DNA of 64,000 bases from Allosediminivita pacifica (GTDB lineage Bacteria; Pseudomonadota; Alphaproteobacteria; Rhodobacterales; Rhodobacteraceae). The notes below the pieces were generated by a model that saw only the letters and a list, made by a program, of their open reading frames with translations, was not told the DNA's origin and did not search any database. Below are positions 19,109 through 28,608 of this stretch, one piece after another. Position 1 is the stretch's first letter. The number at the start of each line of letters is the position of its first letter. A program made the translations under genes and the position numbers. Where the stretch lies: assembly GCF_003054175.1 (NCBI RefSeq), contig NZ_QBKN01000021.1, forward strand, positions 28,275-92,274, read 5' to 3'.

Positions 19109-20298
19109 CCCAACGCCGCCGCGATCCGGTCGGCCAGCCGGCGCGCCACCTCCACCTTGCCCGCGCGCGGCCATTCTTCCTGCCCGTCGCCGGAAATCAG
19201 CGTCACCGCGTTTTCGGTCCCGCCCATGATCCCCGTGGCGGGCGACACGTCATTGGCCACGATCCAGTCGCAGCGCTTCCGCGCCCGCTTGGCGGTGGCA
19301 TGGGCAATCACGTCGTCCGTCTCGGCGGCAAAACCCACCAAAAGCGTGGGCCGCCCCGCGCCCATCTGCGAGACTTCCGCCAGGATGTCCGGGTTCTCGG
19401 AGAAACGCAGCGCGGGCGCCCCGTCGGGCCCCTTCTTGATCTTCGACGCGCTCGCGCCCTCCACGTGCCAGTCCGCCACGGCGGCGGCAAAGACCCCGGC
19501 ATCGGCGGGCAGCGCCGCCTTCACCGCATCGCGCATCTCGCGCGCCGTCTCGACCTCAATCACCTCGACGCCCGTCGGCCGCGGCGTCTCGGCCGGGCCG
19601 GTGACAAAGACCACCTCGGCGCCCAGATCCCGCAGCGCCGCCGCGATCGCGCTGCCCTGCGCGCCCGACGACCGATTGGCGATGTAGCGCACCGGATCAA
19701 TCGGCTCGTGCGTCGGCCCAGAGGTCACCACGACCCGCCGCCCGCTCAGCGGCCCCGACGACAGCGCCGCCTCCACCGCCGCGACAATCTCGAAAGGCTC
19801 GCTCATGCGCCCGGGCCCGTATTCGCCGCAGGCCATGTCGCCCTCGTTCGGGCCGACCACGCGCACGCCGTCGCCCTGCAGCAGCGCAAGGTTGCGCCGC
19901 GTCGCGGGGTTCTCCCACATGCGCACGTTCATGGCCGGCGCGATCATCACCGGCGTGTCCGTGGCCATCAACAGGGTCGAGGGCAGGTCGTCGGCCTGCC
20001 CGTTCGCCATCTTCGCCATGAGGTTCGCGGTCACCGGCGCCACCAGCACCAGGTCCGCCACGCGCGACAGCTGGATGTGCCCCATCTCGGATTCGTCGGT
20101 GAGATCGAAAAGCTCGGTATAGACCTTCTCTCCGGCCAGCGACGCCACCGTCAGCGGCGTCACGAACTCTCCCGCCGCCGCGGTCATCACGGGCGTCACC
20201 GCCGCACCGTCCTTGCGCAGCAACCGGATCAGTTCCGGCACCTTGTAGGCGGCGATTCCCCCGCCGATGATGAGAAGAATGCGCTTCCCCGTGAGCAT
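19099..20298 (-). CDS. coaBC: Bifunctional phosphopantothenoylcysteine decarboxylase / synthase
   Basis: 399 aa. Makes 4'-phosphopantetheine for coenzyme A from phosphopantothenate and Cys. The N-terminal flavin decarboxylase (CoaC) has [16 protein letters not shown] and [13 protein letters not shown]; the C-terminal synthase (CoaB) has [20 protein letters not shown] and ASKIKKG. ATG at 20298 is preferred; the GTG one codon before is also possible. First of a coaBC-dut-ThiF set. Confidence 0.97.
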   Translation of the reverse strand: MLTGKRILLIIGGGIAAYKVPELIRLLRKDGAAVTPVMTAAAGEFVTPLTVASLAGEKVYTELFDLTDESEMGHIQLSRVADLVLVAPVTANLMAKMANGQADDLPSTLLMATDTPVMIAPAMNVRMWENPATRRNLALLQGDGVRVVGPNEGDMACGEYGPGRMSEPFEIVAAVEAALSSGPLSGRRVVVTSGPTHEPIDPVRYIANRSSGAQGSAIAAALRDLGAEVVFVTGPAETPRPTGVEVIEVETAREMRDAVKAALPADAGVFAAAVADWHVEGASASKIKKGPDGAPALRFSENPDILAEVSQMGAGRPTLLVGFAAETDDVIAHATAKRARKRCDWIVANDVSPATGIMGGTENAVTLISGDGQEEWPRAGKVEVARRLADRIAAALGRA

Positions 20299-20409
20299 CA
20301 CTTGCCGTCCCGATCCCGTGATCCGCCTACGACCTTAACAAGCCGTTAGCAGGCGCACCCTATCCTTTGAGGCTCGGAAAAGGAAAGCACCCGGGGTCGC
20401 ACAGCCGCC

Positions 20410-20901
20410 ATGCAATTCGTCGACGAGGCCAGCACCAGCGCCGCCTGGGCCATGATCGGCCCGGTCATCGCCGCGCGCCAGGCCGCCGCGGCAGAGCGCG
20501 ATGTCGAGACCCAGCAGGAACAGGCAAAGCAGCAGGTCGTGACCGAACTCAAGGCCCGCGACCGCGAGGTGCGCACCCACGAACAGGCGCATGCCGCGGT
20601 GGGGCGCCCCTTCACCGGCCAGCCGAGCTACACCTACCAGGCCGGCCCCGACGGCGGGCGCTATGCCGTGGGCGGCGAGGTGCCCATCGACGCCAGCCCG
20701 ATCGAGGGCGATCCCGCCGCCACCATCGCCAAGATGGAAATCGTCAAGGCTGCCGCCCTCGCCCCGGCGGAACCCTCCTCCGCCGACCGCAAGATCGCGG
20801 CCCTGGCCGATGCCAACCGCGCAAGGGCGCAGGCCGATCTCGCCGCCGAACGCGCCGCCGAAAGGCACGGCGACAGCAACGCCGTCGACCTGCGCTTCTA
20901 G
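20410..20901 (+). CDS. SprA-related putative metalloprotease (short form)
   Basis: 163 aa. The core is VRTHEQAHAAVG with HEQAH (about residues 57-61) matching HExxH, then PSYTYQAGPDGGRYAVGGEV, the diagnostic sequence of the SprA-related / CJM1_0395-type putative metalloprotease family. A helical, charged N-terminal part (ERDVETQQEQAKQQVVTELK) precedes it and an Ala-rich helix follows (RARAQADLAAERAAERHG). No signal peptide, and no convincing Shine-Dalgarno. Substrate unknown. It is divergent from coaBC. Confidence 0.78.
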   Translation: MQFVDEASTSAAWAMIGPVIAARQAAAAERDVETQQEQAKQQVVTELKARDREVRTHEQAHAAVGRPFTGQPSYTYQAGPDGGRYAVGGEVPIDASPIEGDPAATIAKMEIVKAAALAPAEPSSADRKIAALADANRARAQADLAAERAAERHGDSNAVDLRF

Positions 20902-20905
20902 GGGA

Positions 20906-21694
20906 TCAGCCCTCTTCCGTGGCGAAAGCCGCGCAGGGGTCCTCGCGCTCCACCGGGTCGGTGATCTCGACCGCGTCGAACCCACCCTCGGGCGCCCCCG
21001 TGGGCGTCTCACCCTGCCCCAGCGAGTGCACCGTCACCTCCGGCGCGACACGGGCCAGCGCCGCCGGCGCGCCCCAGTCCTTGCGGGCATGACCGTTGCC
21101 GGTGATGACCACCACCGGCCCGCCGGTGTCCTCGAGTGCCTGCAACGCGGCCTGCGCCAGCCGCGCGTCGCGCAGCCGCTGCACCTCGACCATCATCGGC
21201 AGCATCTCGACCGGCAGAGCGTCGCAATGCGCCGCCATCTGCATCTCTTCCCGACTGGCCTGCTGATCTTCGGGCAGCGGCTCGGTCAGACCGTAGCGGG
21301 CCGCTTCCTCGCCAAAGACACCCTCGGCCCCGGCCTCCATCGCCCGCCGCGCCAGATCCCGCGGCACCGCGGCCCCGTAAACCGAGGCCTCTGGCGCCGC
21401 CGCGAAGATCGGATGATACATCGCGAAGTCCGGCCAGCCGCTGTCGCTCCACACCAGTGCCGCGCCAAGCGCATCGGCGTCCCCGACAAGCGCGGGTGTC
21501 ACCTTTTCAGCCTGCTCGGGCGTCAGCATCTCGAAGACAAGCGCCACTGGCGCCACCTCGCGGACGATTTCGGCCTGACGGGCGTGATGGTGGGGATTGT
21601 CGTGCTGCTCTCCAAGGAACAGCACATCGGCCTCACCAAAAGCGGCCGACGCAATGGCCGGCCACAGGGTAAGCAGGAAGATAAGGCGCCTCAT
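20906..21694 (-). CDS. ChaN-family haem-regulated/iron-regulated protein
   Basis: 262 aa with a signal sequence (MRRLIFLLTLWPAIASAAFG) and no lipobox Cys, so probably soluble periplasmic. ADVLFLGEQHDNPHHHARQ and VFEMLTPEQ are ChaN hallmarks, and the C-terminal part has VVVITGNGHARKDWGAPAAL. ChaN of Campylobacter binds cofacial haems; the family belongs to the EreA/Tiki superfamily. The ATG overlaps the rpoH stop by four bases (ATGA), so it is translated from the rpoH message. Confidence 0.85.
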   Translation of the reverse strand: MRRLIFLLTLWPAIASAAFGEADVLFLGEQHDNPHHHARQAEIVREVAPVALVFEMLTPEQAEKVTPALVGDADALGAALVWSDSGWPDFAMYHPIFAAAPEASVYGAAVPRDLARRAMEAGAEGVFGEEAARYGLTEPLPEDQQASREEMQMAAHCDALPVEMLPMMVEVQRLRDARLAQAALQALEDTGGPVVVITGNGHARKDWGAPAALARVAPEVTVHSLGQGETPTGAPEGGFDAVEITDPVEREDPCAAFATEEG

Positions 21695-22569
21695 GCGAGG
21701 AAGTGTCGCACCTCGCCGCTCTGGTTTTCAAGCGACTTGCGCATCTTCGTGAAGGCCGCCGCCTCGAGCTGCCGGACACGCTCCTTGGACAGGCCCAGCT
21801 CCGTGCCGAGCGACTCCAGCGTCCGCCCGTCCTCGCGTAGCTTTCGCTCGCGCACGATGAACCGCTCGCGTTCGTTCAGCGCGCCCATCGCCGACACCAG
21901 CCAATCACGTAGCTGCTGCGTGTCATGGCTGTTCTCGACGATCTGGGCGGCCTGATCGCCCTCGTCTTCCAGCGCCTCGATCCACTCGCGACCCTCGTCC
22001 TCGGTCGATTGGGTCGCGTTCAGCGAATAATCGGAGCCCGAAAGCCGGCCTTCCATCATCTCCACGTCCGTGAGCGGAACGCCGATCTCGGTGGCGATCA
22101 TCTGGCGCAGCTGGTGCTTGTCGAGGCTCTCACCAGTCGAGGCCGCCTCGCGTTCCAGCCGGGCCTGAACGCGGCGCATGTTGAAAAACAGTGACTTCTG
22201 ATTGCTCGTAGACCCGGTCCGCACCATCGACCAGTTGCGCATCACGTAATCCTGGATGCTCGCCTTGATCCACCAGACAGCGTAGGTCGAAAACCGCACG
22301 CCCCTGTCGGGGTCGAACTTGTCGGCGGCCTTCATCAGGCCAAGCCCGGCCTCCTGGATAAGATCGTTCATCGGCGCGCCGTAGCGCTTGAACTTGGCGG
22401 CCATCGAAATGGCCAGCCGCATGTAGGCGGTGATCAGCCTGTGAAGCGCCTGTTCATCGCGCTCGTCGCGCCAGGCGTATGCCAGCTTCAGTTCGGTTTC
22501 AGCGTCCAGCAGTTCAGCCTTCATGGCGCGGCGGGACAGGGTTTGGTCATTGAATGCGTCGAGTGCCAT
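21691..22569 (-). CDS. rpoH: RNA polymerase sigma-32 factor, RpoH-II type
   Basis: 292 aa. Sigma-70 regions are complete: region 2 with DLIQEAGLGLMKAADKFD and YAVWWIKASIQDYVMRN, the RpoH box variant QKSLFFNMRR, and region 4 ERERFIVRERKL ... LGLSKERVRQLEAAAFTKMR. The N-terminus MALDAFNDQTLSRRAMKAEL lacks the leader typical of RpoH-I and resembles Rhodobacter RpoH-II, which acts in singlet-oxygen and heat stress downstream of sigma-E. A sigma-E-type promoter lies upstream, supporting that assignment. It is followed by chaN. Confidence 0.92.
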   Translation of the reverse strand: MALDAFNDQTLSRRAMKAELLDAETELKLAYAWRDERDEQALHRLITAYMRLAISMAAKFKRYGAPMNDLIQEAGLGLMKAADKFDPDRGVRFSTYAVWWIKASIQDYVMRNWSMVRTGSTSNQKSLFFNMRRVQARLEREAASTGESLDKHQLRQMIATEIGVPLTDVEMMEGRLSGSDYSLNATQSTEDEGREWIEALEDEGDQAAQIVENSHDTQQLRDWLVSAMGALNERERFIVRERKLREDGRTLESLGTELGLSKERVRQLEAAAFTKMRKSLENQSGEVRHFLA

Positions 22570-22622
22570 GGTCGCTCCCCAGGTCGGCCGCGGTGCGGCA
22601 ATCTCTGTTGGCCTTCACCTAG

Positions 22623-22651
22623 TCTTACGGGCCAAGAACGTTTCTGGATGA
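22623..22651 (-). promoter_or_regulatory. Sigma-E (RpoE/ChrR)-type promoter of rpoH
   Basis: On the minus strand TCATCC (22651-22646) is followed by exactly 18 bases and then TAAGA (22627-22623). The Rhodobacter sigma-E consensus is TGATCC-N18-TAAGA, so only one base differs. The expected transcript start is about 50 bp before the rpoH ATG. Confidence 0.75.
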
Positions 22652-22804
22652 CTGCAGGTTGCAAAAAAGTTTCCGGGCGATGCGAGCATCCGCAATGTCG
22701 GTTCACGATCCGTTAACAGTCGCCTCACATCTCGAAATTTCCCATATCCATCGGCACCAACTAATCTGGGACGGCGTAACCTGCGCAGACGGAAGGAAAT
22801 CAGG

Positions 22805-23683
22805 ATGACCGGCACGCTCATCATCGGCGATTACGCCCATTCAAGCTGGTCGCTGCGCGGCTGGCTGCTCTTCGAGAAATTCGGCCTGTCCCCCGAAATC
22901 AGACTACTGGACTTCAAGGAAAGCAGCGTCGCCGCCCAACTTCAGAAGGTCCGCCCGGCCCGCACCGTCCCGACCTGGATCGCGCCCGAGGGCACGGTGG
23001 TTTGGGACAGCCTCGCCATCGCCGAGGAACTGGCCGCCCGTCACCCCGAGGCCGGCCTCTGGCCCGATGCCCCCGGCCTGCGCGCCACCGCACGCAGCCT
23101 CGCCGCCGAAATGCACTCCGGATTCACCGCCCTGCGCCAGGCCTGCCCCATGAACCTGCGCGCCGCCTACCAGGGCTTTACTCCCTCGGAGGCCGTCATC
23201 GCAGATCTCGTGCGCATCGCCGACCTCTGGTCCTTCGCGCTCGAGGCATCGGGCGGCCCCTGGCTCTGCGGAGAATACTCCGCCGCCGACGCCTTCTTCG
23301 CACCGGTCGCCACGCGCGTTGCGACATTCGACCTGCCCCTGCCCACGCCGGCCTATGACTACGTCGCCGCCCACCTGACCGACCCGGCCTTACGCCGATG
23401 GCGCGCCATGGGGCTGGTCCGGGGCCAGCACCTGCCATGGTACCACTTCGACCTGCCCGAACGCCCCTGGCCCGGTCCGACACCGCGCCCGGCCCGCCCC
23501 GTGGAGGAGGGCACGCCCGAGAACGACGCCTGCCCCTACTCCGGCAAGTCCCCCACCTATCTCATGGAATGCGAGAGCCGCATCTTCGGCTTCTGCAACC
23601 CCACATGTCGGGACAAGACCGTGGCCGACCCCGATGCCTGGCCGCAGGTGGCGGGCTGGCTCGACAGCGACCGCGCCGCCTGA
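22805..23683 (+). CDS. Glutathione S-transferase with Cys-rich C-terminal extension
   Basis: 292 aa. An N-terminal thioredoxin-like GST domain begins GTLIIGDYAHSSWSLRGWLL with the Ser/Trp region of this subfamily and cis-Pro in RTVPTWIAP. The all-helical C-terminal domain follows (about 85-215). Then an extra ~55 residues carry DACPYSGKSPTYLMECESR and FGFCNPTCRDKTVADP, with four Cys that could bind metal. Conjugation substrate unknown. Divergent from rpoH, whose promoter shares the intergenic gap. Confidence 0.85.
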   Translation: MTGTLIIGDYAHSSWSLRGWLLFEKFGLSPEIRLLDFKESSVAAQLQKVRPARTVPTWIAPEGTVVWDSLAIAEELAARHPEAGLWPDAPGLRATARSLAAEMHSGFTALRQACPMNLRAAYQGFTPSEAVIADLVRIADLWSFALEASGGPWLCGEYSAADAFFAPVATRVATFDLPLPTPAYDYVAAHLTDPALRRWRAMGLVRGQHLPWYHFDLPERPWPGPTPRPARPVEEGTPENDACPYSGKSPTYLMECESRIFGFCNPTCRDKTVADPDAWPQVAGWLDSDRAA

Positions 23684-23755
23684 TCCCACCCGCGTTAACC
23701 AACTTCTAACCATGTCTCCCCCACCCTGCCCATCGGGCTCAGGGAAAGGGGTGGC

Positions 23756-25270
23756 ATGGTCTCACACGCCTACACGGTCGCGTTCGAGGGGGTCGAGGCC
23801 CGCACGGTCGAGGTGCAATGCGCGCTCTCGCCCGGCACGCCCGCCTTTTCCATCGTGGGCTTGCCCGACAAGGCCGTGTCCGAGGCGCGCGATCGCGTCC
23901 GCGCCGCCCTCACCGCGCTCTCCATCGCACTGCCCTCCAAGCGCATCACGGTAAACCTCTCGCCCGCCGACATGCCCAAGGAGGGCTCGCACTTCGACCT
24001 GCCCATCGCCATGGCCCTGCTGGCCGCGCTCGAAATCCTGCCGCACGAGGTCGTCGCCCAGACCGTTTCCCTGGGCGAACTCTCCCTCGACGGCTCGCTC
24101 GTACCCGTGATCGGCGCCCTGCCCGCCGCCATGACCGCCGCCGCCGAGGGCAAGGTGCTGGTCTGCCCCCGCGCCTCCGGCGCCGAGGCCGCCTGGGTCG
24201 AGGCCTGCCCCGTCATCGGCGCGGGCGATCTCATGGAGGCGGTGCGCCATTTCACCGGTCAGGCGGTGATCGAACCGGCCCGCCCCGGCGAGGTGCACGA
24301 GGATCCCTCGGGCCGCGACCTGCGCGATGTGAAGGGGCAGGAACGAGCCAAGCGCGCCCTTGAAATAGCCGCCGCCGGGCGCCACCACCTGCTTATGCTG
24401 GGCTCGCCGGGCTCGGGCAAGTCGATGCTCGCCGCCCGCATGCCCGGCCTGCTGCCGCCGCTCACCCCGTCCGAAGCGCTGGAAACCTCGATGATCCACT
24501 CGCTCGCCGGACTGCTGGACGAGGGCGGCATCTCGCGCACGCGCCCCTTCCGCGAACCGCACCATACGGCCTCCATGCCCGCCATCGTCGGCGGCGGCCG
24601 CTCCGCCCGGCCAGGCGAGATCAGCCTCGCCCACAACGGCGTGCTCTTCCTTGACGAACTGCCCGAATTTCCCCGCGCCGTGCTGGAAACCCTGCGCCAG
24701 CCCATCGAAAGCGGCACGGTCATGGTGGCCCGCGCCAATGCCCACGTCAGCTACCCCTGCCGTTTCCTGCTGGTGGCCGCCGCAAATCCCTGCCGCTGCG
24801 GCCACCTCATGGACGCCTCCCGCGCCTGCAACCGAGCCCCCAATTGCGGTGCCGATTACATGGGCCGCATCTCGGGCCCTCTCATGGACCGCTTCGACCT
24901 GCGCCTCGAGGTGCCGCCCGTCGCCTTCACCGATCTCGACCTGCCCCCGGCCGCCGAAGGATCGGCCGAGGTCGCCGCCCGCGTGGCCCTGGCCCGCGAC
25001 CGGCAAAGCGCGCGCTTCCGCAACGCGCCGACCTGCCGCACCAACGCAGATGCCGAAGGCCGCTTGCTCGAAGAGATCGCGACGCCCGAAGCCGCCGGGA
25101 AAGAATTGCTGGCCAAGGCCGCCGACCGCTTCGGCCTCACGGCGCGGGGCTATCACCGGGTGCTGCGCGTGGCCCGCACGCTCGCCGACCTCGAAGGTGT
25201 CGACACCGTGCGCCGCGCCGACGTGGCCGAGGCGCTCAGCTACCGCCTGGTTTCGCTGGAACCGGCCTGA
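23756..25270 (+). CDS. comM: YifB/ComM family Mg-chelatase-like AAA+ helicase
   Basis: 504 aa. The N-terminal Lon-like domain starts VSHAYTVAFEGVEARTVEVQ and holds SIVGLPDKAVSEARDRVRAA. An AAA+ domain has Walker A LMLGSPGSGKSMLA (about 214-227), Walker B NGVLFLDELPEF, and the Mg-chelatase C-terminal part with Cys ligands (NPCRCGHLMDASRACNRAPN). ComM of Vibrio drives branch migration of incoming DNA in natural transformation. No other competence genes are in the window. The 3' end overlaps the convergent hydrolase gene by 35 bp. Confidence 0.95.
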   Translation: MVSHAYTVAFEGVEARTVEVQCALSPGTPAFSIVGLPDKAVSEARDRVRAALTALSIALPSKRITVNLSPADMPKEGSHFDLPIAMALLAALEILPHEVVAQTVSLGELSLDGSLVPVIGALPAAMTAAAEGKVLVCPRASGAEAAWVEACPVIGAGDLMEAVRHFTGQAVIEPARPGEVHEDPSGRDLRDVKGQERAKRALEIAAAGRHHLLMLGSPGSGKSMLAARMPGLLPPLTPSEALETSMIHSLAGLLDEGGISRTRPFREPHHTASMPAIVGGGRSARPGEISLAHNGVLFLDELPEFPRAVLETLRQPIESGTVMVARANAHVSYPCRFLLVAAANPCRCGHLMDASRACNRAPNCGADYMGRISGPLMDRFDLRLEVPPVAFTDLDLPPAAEGSAEVAARVALARDRQSARFRNAPTCRTNADAEGRLLEEIATPEAAGKELLAKAADRFGLTARGYHRVLRVARTLADLEGVDTVRRADVAEALSYRLVSLEPA

Positions 25271-26150
25271 GGCATTCCCGCACGAAGACAGCCGCGCGGC
25301 GCAGGGTCTGCCGCGCCTCGGGAAACCAGCCCAGGAAATAAGGCCATACGTGCGGCGCCACCGGGTGCACCATGCGCCGGACTTCACTGCCTGCCTGCTC
25401 CAGCCGGTCCGCCAGTCGCGCCGCATCATCGCGCAGGATCTCGGTTTGCGACCAGGCGATGAAGACCGGCGGCGGGGTGGGGAAATCCGCCCAAAGCGGC
25501 GAGGCGCGGGGATCGGCGGGATCGGCCTCGCCCAGCCAGATCTCCGCCAGCTCCCCGATGCGCCCCACCGGCAGCAGCGCATCGGCCTCAGCGTTCTCGG
25601 TCAGGGACGCGCCGCTCAGCGTGAGATCTGTCCAGGGCGAGAAAAGCACCGCGCCCGCAGGCGGTGTGCCCCGCTGGCAAAGCCACGCGAGCAACCCGGC
25701 GGCAAGCCCGCCGCCCGCGGAATCCCCGCCGATCACCACGTCTTCGGGCCGGTAGCCCTCGGCCATCAGCCGCTCCCAGGCGGCGCGCGCATCCTCGACC
25801 GCCGCCGGAAACCGCGCCTCCTGTGCAAGCCGGTAGTCCGGCGCGCAGACCTCGACCCCGGCCAGCCGCGACAGGCGCCCCAGCATGGCACGGTGCGTGC
25901 GCGGGCTGCCCGCCACGTAGCCGCCGCCGTGAAACCAAAGGATAACGCGCCGCGGCGCGCAGGGCCCCTGAGAGAACCAGTGCATCCCTCCGGGCCGCAC
26001 GACATGGCGCAGGAAGGGCGGCGGCCGAAACAGAAATCGGGCGCCGCGCTCCATGTCGCGCGCCGCCACCTCAGGCGTCGGGGTTCGTGCCAGTCGGGGC
26101 CGCGCCGTGTGGCGCAGCAGCATGTTGAAGAAATGGAGCCGCCGGCTCAT
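25236..26150 (-). CDS. HSL-type alpha/beta hydrolase (esterase/lipase)
   Basis: 304 aa of the hormone-sensitive lipase family. The oxyanion-hole motif HGGGYVAGS and the nucleophile elbow [10 protein letters not shown] (about residue 142) are intact; an Asp and the terminal His (HPVAPHVW) complete the triad. No signal peptide, so it is cytoplasmic. Substrate unknown. The start overlaps the gshB stop by four bases (ATGA), suggesting one transcript, and the 3' end overlaps comM on the opposite strand. Confidence 0.9.
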   Translation of the reverse strand: MSRRLHFFNMLLRHTARPRLARTPTPEVAARDMERGARFLFRPPPFLRHVVRPGGMHWFSQGPCAPRRVILWFHGGGYVAGSPRTHRAMLGRLSRLAGVEVCAPDYRLAQEARFPAAVEDARAAWERLMAEGYRPEDVVIGGDSAGGGLAAGLLAWLCQRGTPPAGAVLFSPWTDLTLSGASLTENAEADALLPVGRIGELAEIWLGEADPADPRASPLWADFPTPPPVFIAWSQTEILRDDAARLADRLEQAGSEVRRMVHPVAPHVWPYFLGWFPEARQTLRRAAVFVRECLRPVPAKPGGS

Positions 26151-27082
26151 CCCGTGCGGGCTTCCACCGCCTCCCAGATGCGGGCGGCGACGTTGATCCC
26201 GTCGAAGCGCTCGAGTTCCTGGATGCCGGTGGGCGAGGTCACGTTGATCTCGGTCAGGTAGTCCCCGATCACGTCGATGCCAACCAGAACCTGCCCCTTC
26301 TCCTTCAGCAGCGGCCCGATCGCCTCACAGATCTCGTGATCGCGCGGGGTCAGGTCCACCTTCTCGGGCCGACCGCCCACGTGCATGTTCGACCGCACCT
26401 CGCCCTTCGCGGGCACGCGGTTGATCGCGCCGACCGCCTCGCCGTCGACAAGGATGATGCGCTTGTCGCCCTTGCTCACCGCCGGCAGGTATTTCTGCAC
26501 GATCAGCGGTTCGCGCGAAAACCCGGTGAACATCTCGTAGAGCGAACTCAGGTTGCCGTCGCCCACGCCCAGCCGGAACACCCCGGCCCCGCCGTTGCCG
26601 TAGAGCGGCTTGACGATCATGTCGCCATGGCGCTCGCGGAAGGCGCGCAGCGTGGCAAGGTCCCGCGCGATGGCCGTGGGCGGCGTCAGGTCCGGAAAAT
26701 CCAGCACCAGCAGCTTCTCGGGGTAATTCCGCACCCAGAAGGGGTCGTTGACCACAAGCGTGCCCGGCGCCAGCCGGTCAAGAAGATGCGTCGTGGTGAT
26801 ATAATGCATGTCGAAGGGCGGATCCTGGCGCAGCCAGACCACGTCGAAATCCGCAAGGTCGGCGTGTTCCCAGTCGCCAAGCGTGACGTGATCGCCCTTC
26901 ACCCGGCGCAGCTCCATCTTGCGCAGCCGCGCGGTGATGCGACCCTCCTCGTAGGCGAGGTGGTCGGGCGGGTAGTAGTAGATCTCGTGGCCCCGCGCCT
27001 GCGCCTCCTCGGCGAGGCGATAGGTGGTGTCGGCGTCGATATCGACGGACTCGATCGGGTCCATCTGAAAGGCGATCTTCAT
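26147..27082 (-). CDS. gshB: Glutathione synthetase
   Basis: 311 aa from the ATG at 27082 ([20 protein letters not shown]). ATP-grasp enzyme joining gamma-glutamylcysteine and glycine. Typical elements: [50 protein letters not shown] and the C-terminal [19 protein letters not shown]. Length matches prokaryotic GshB. It is 60 bp downstream of yraN on the same strand. gshA is not in the window. Confidence 0.97.
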   Translation of the reverse strand: MKIAFQMDPIESVDIDADTTYRLAEEAQARGHEIYYYPPDHLAYEEGRITARLRKMELRRVKGDHVTLGDWEHADLADFDVVWLRQDPPFDMHYITTTHLLDRLAPGTLVVNDPFWVRNYPEKLLVLDFPDLTPPTAIARDLATLRAFRERHGDMIVKPLYGNGGAGVFRLGVGDGNLSSLYEMFTGFSREPLIVQKYLPAVSKGDKRIILVDGEAVGAINRVPAKGEVRSNMHVGGRPEKVDLTPRDHEICEAIGPLLKEKGQVLVGIDVIGDYLTEINVTSPTGIQELERFDGINVAARIWEAVEARTG

Positions 27083-27142
27083 CGCGGGCCTCCCGGTTGC
27101 GCGCCATCTACATGGCCCAGCCACCGGGGAGGTTCAATCCCG

Positions 27143-27535
27143 TCACATCCAGGCGAAGGCATTCTCGCGCAGCTCGACCGAGCCGTGGGCATCGACCAGG
27201 GCAAGATCGACGCGGAAATCGGTGAGCGACCCGCGCGGCCCGGCAAAGGCGTATTCCTCCGCGGCGGCAAAGATGCGCCCGACCTGCCGCGTCGTGATGC
27301 GAGCAGCCGCGGCTGCGAAACTGCGGCTTTTCTTCACCTCGACAAAGATCAACGCCCCGTCCTTTTCCGCAATCAGGTCGATTTCGCCCGCCCGGCCCCG
27401 CCAGCGCCGCCGCAGGACGGTGCAGCCCTGCCGCTCGTATTCGGCAGCCACGCCATCCTCGGCGGCGCAGCCTGCATGGTAACTGGTCAGCCCACGAAGC
27501 TGGCGGCCTGCATCCGGCATCACGTCAAACGGCAT
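27143..27535 (-). CDS. yraN: YraN/UPF0102 endonuclease-like protein
   Basis: 130 aa. Shows the Holliday-junction-resolvase-like fold signature: AAEYERQGCTVLRRRWRGRA, GEIDLIAEKDGALIFVEVK with the Glu, Asp and E-x-K catalytic-type residues, then RITTRQVGRIFAAAEEY and DFRVDLALVD. The exact role is unresolved in most bacteria. Start uncertain: the first ATG at 27535 is used, with an alternative five codons in. The rsmI-yraN-gshB order is a common alphaproteobacterial arrangement. Confidence 0.9.
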   Translation of the reverse strand: MPFDVMPDAGRQLRGLTSYHAGCAAEDGVAAEYERQGCTVLRRRWRGRAGEIDLIAEKDGALIFVEVKKSRSFAAAAARITTRQVGRIFAAAEEYAFAGPRGSLTDFRVDLALVDAHGSVELRENAFAWM

Positions 27536-27654
27536 CCATCCCTCCTCATCCGCAGGCCCGCGTGAGCCCAGTCAAGTCCACCAGAGCCCGGCGGATCCAC
27601 ACGCGCCCTTCAATTCCAGACACGACCGCCCCGAAAGCGCCCCAGGACCGAACC

Positions 27655-28524
27655 CTAGTCCTCCGCCTCCGAAGCAAGCCGCATGGCAAGCTGGTAGACC
27701 TCGCGCTTCGGCCGCCCGAGATCGCGTGACACGCTGGCGGCGGCATCCCTCACGGACATGTCCTCCAGCGCAAGTTTCACCGCCTGTTCTACATCCGTTT
27801 CACTAATATTCCCCGAATCCCCCTTCCCGATCAGCAGCACCATCTCGCCCTTCAGGGTTCGCTCCGTGGCGGCCTCGGCCAGTTCGTCCAGCGTCCCGGT
27901 CAGCACCTCCTCGAACTTCTTGGTCAGCTCCCGGCAGAGCGCACCGGGTCTCTCGCCGCCCATCACCTCGGCAGCATCGCGCAGCGCCGCCGCCACACGT
28001 TTGGGGGATTCGTAGAGCACAAGCGTCGCCGGCACGCCCGCCAGTTCGCCCAGCGCCTTGCGCCGCGCGCCCTTGGCATTGGGCAGGAAGCCCGCAAAAA
28101 GGAACCGGTCCGTGGGCAGCCCCGCCACGGTCAGCGCCGTCAGCACCGCCGAGGCGCCGGGCGCGCTGGTCACCGGGTAGCCGGCCTCGCGCGCCGCGCG
28201 CACCAGATCGAACCCCGGGTCCGACACCAGCGGCGTGCCCGCCTCCGAGGCATAGACCACCGACTGCCCCGCCTCGAGCGCCGCCAGAAGCCGCGGCCGC
28301 GCCCGGTCACCGTTGTGCTCGTGGTAGGCCACCACCTGCCGCTCGCCCAGCGGCACACCGTGAATCTCCATGAGCTTGCGCAGGCTGCGCGTGTCCTCCG
28401 CGGCCAGCACATCGGCCCCCCGCAGCAGGTCCAGCGCCCTCAGCGTGATGTCCCGGGCGTTGCCGATCGGCACCGCGACAAGGTGCAGCCCCCGCGGAAC
28501 CTGCGCGTTTTCACCGATCATCAC
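27655..28524 (-). CDS. rsmI: 16S rRNA (cytidine-1402 2'-O)-methyltransferase
   Basis: 289 aa. Methylates C1402 in the 30S decoding site with SAM. The tetrapyrrole-methylase-fold motifs are clear: LHLVAVPIGNARDITLRALD, VLAAEDTRSLRKLM, YASEAGTPLVSDPGFDLVR and the C-terminal RDLGRPKREVYQLAMRL. Length is normal. It is divergent from the LppC-like lipoprotein gene with 84 bp between starts, and heads the rsmI-yraN-gshB-hydrolase set. Confidence 0.97.
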   Translation of the reverse strand: MMIGENAQVPRGLHLVAVPIGNARDITLRALDLLRGADVLAAEDTRSLRKLMEIHGVPLGERQVVAYHEHNGDRARPRLLAALEAGQSVVYASEAGTPLVSDPGFDLVRAAREAGYPVTSAPGASAVLTALTVAGLPTDRFLFAGFLPNAKGARRKALGELAGVPATLVLYESPKRVAAALRDAAEVMGGERPGALCRELTKKFEEVLTGTLDELAEAATERTLKGEMVLLIGKGDSGNISETDVEQAVKLALEDMSVRDAAASVSRDLGRPKREVYQLAMRLASEAED

Positions 28525-28608
28525 TGGACCCTTCTCTGTGCTCGTCTATGCTCTCCCGGCATCTCCGGCCCCTCCGGGTGCCTGCAAGACGAGGGAGTTC
28601 TACTCACC

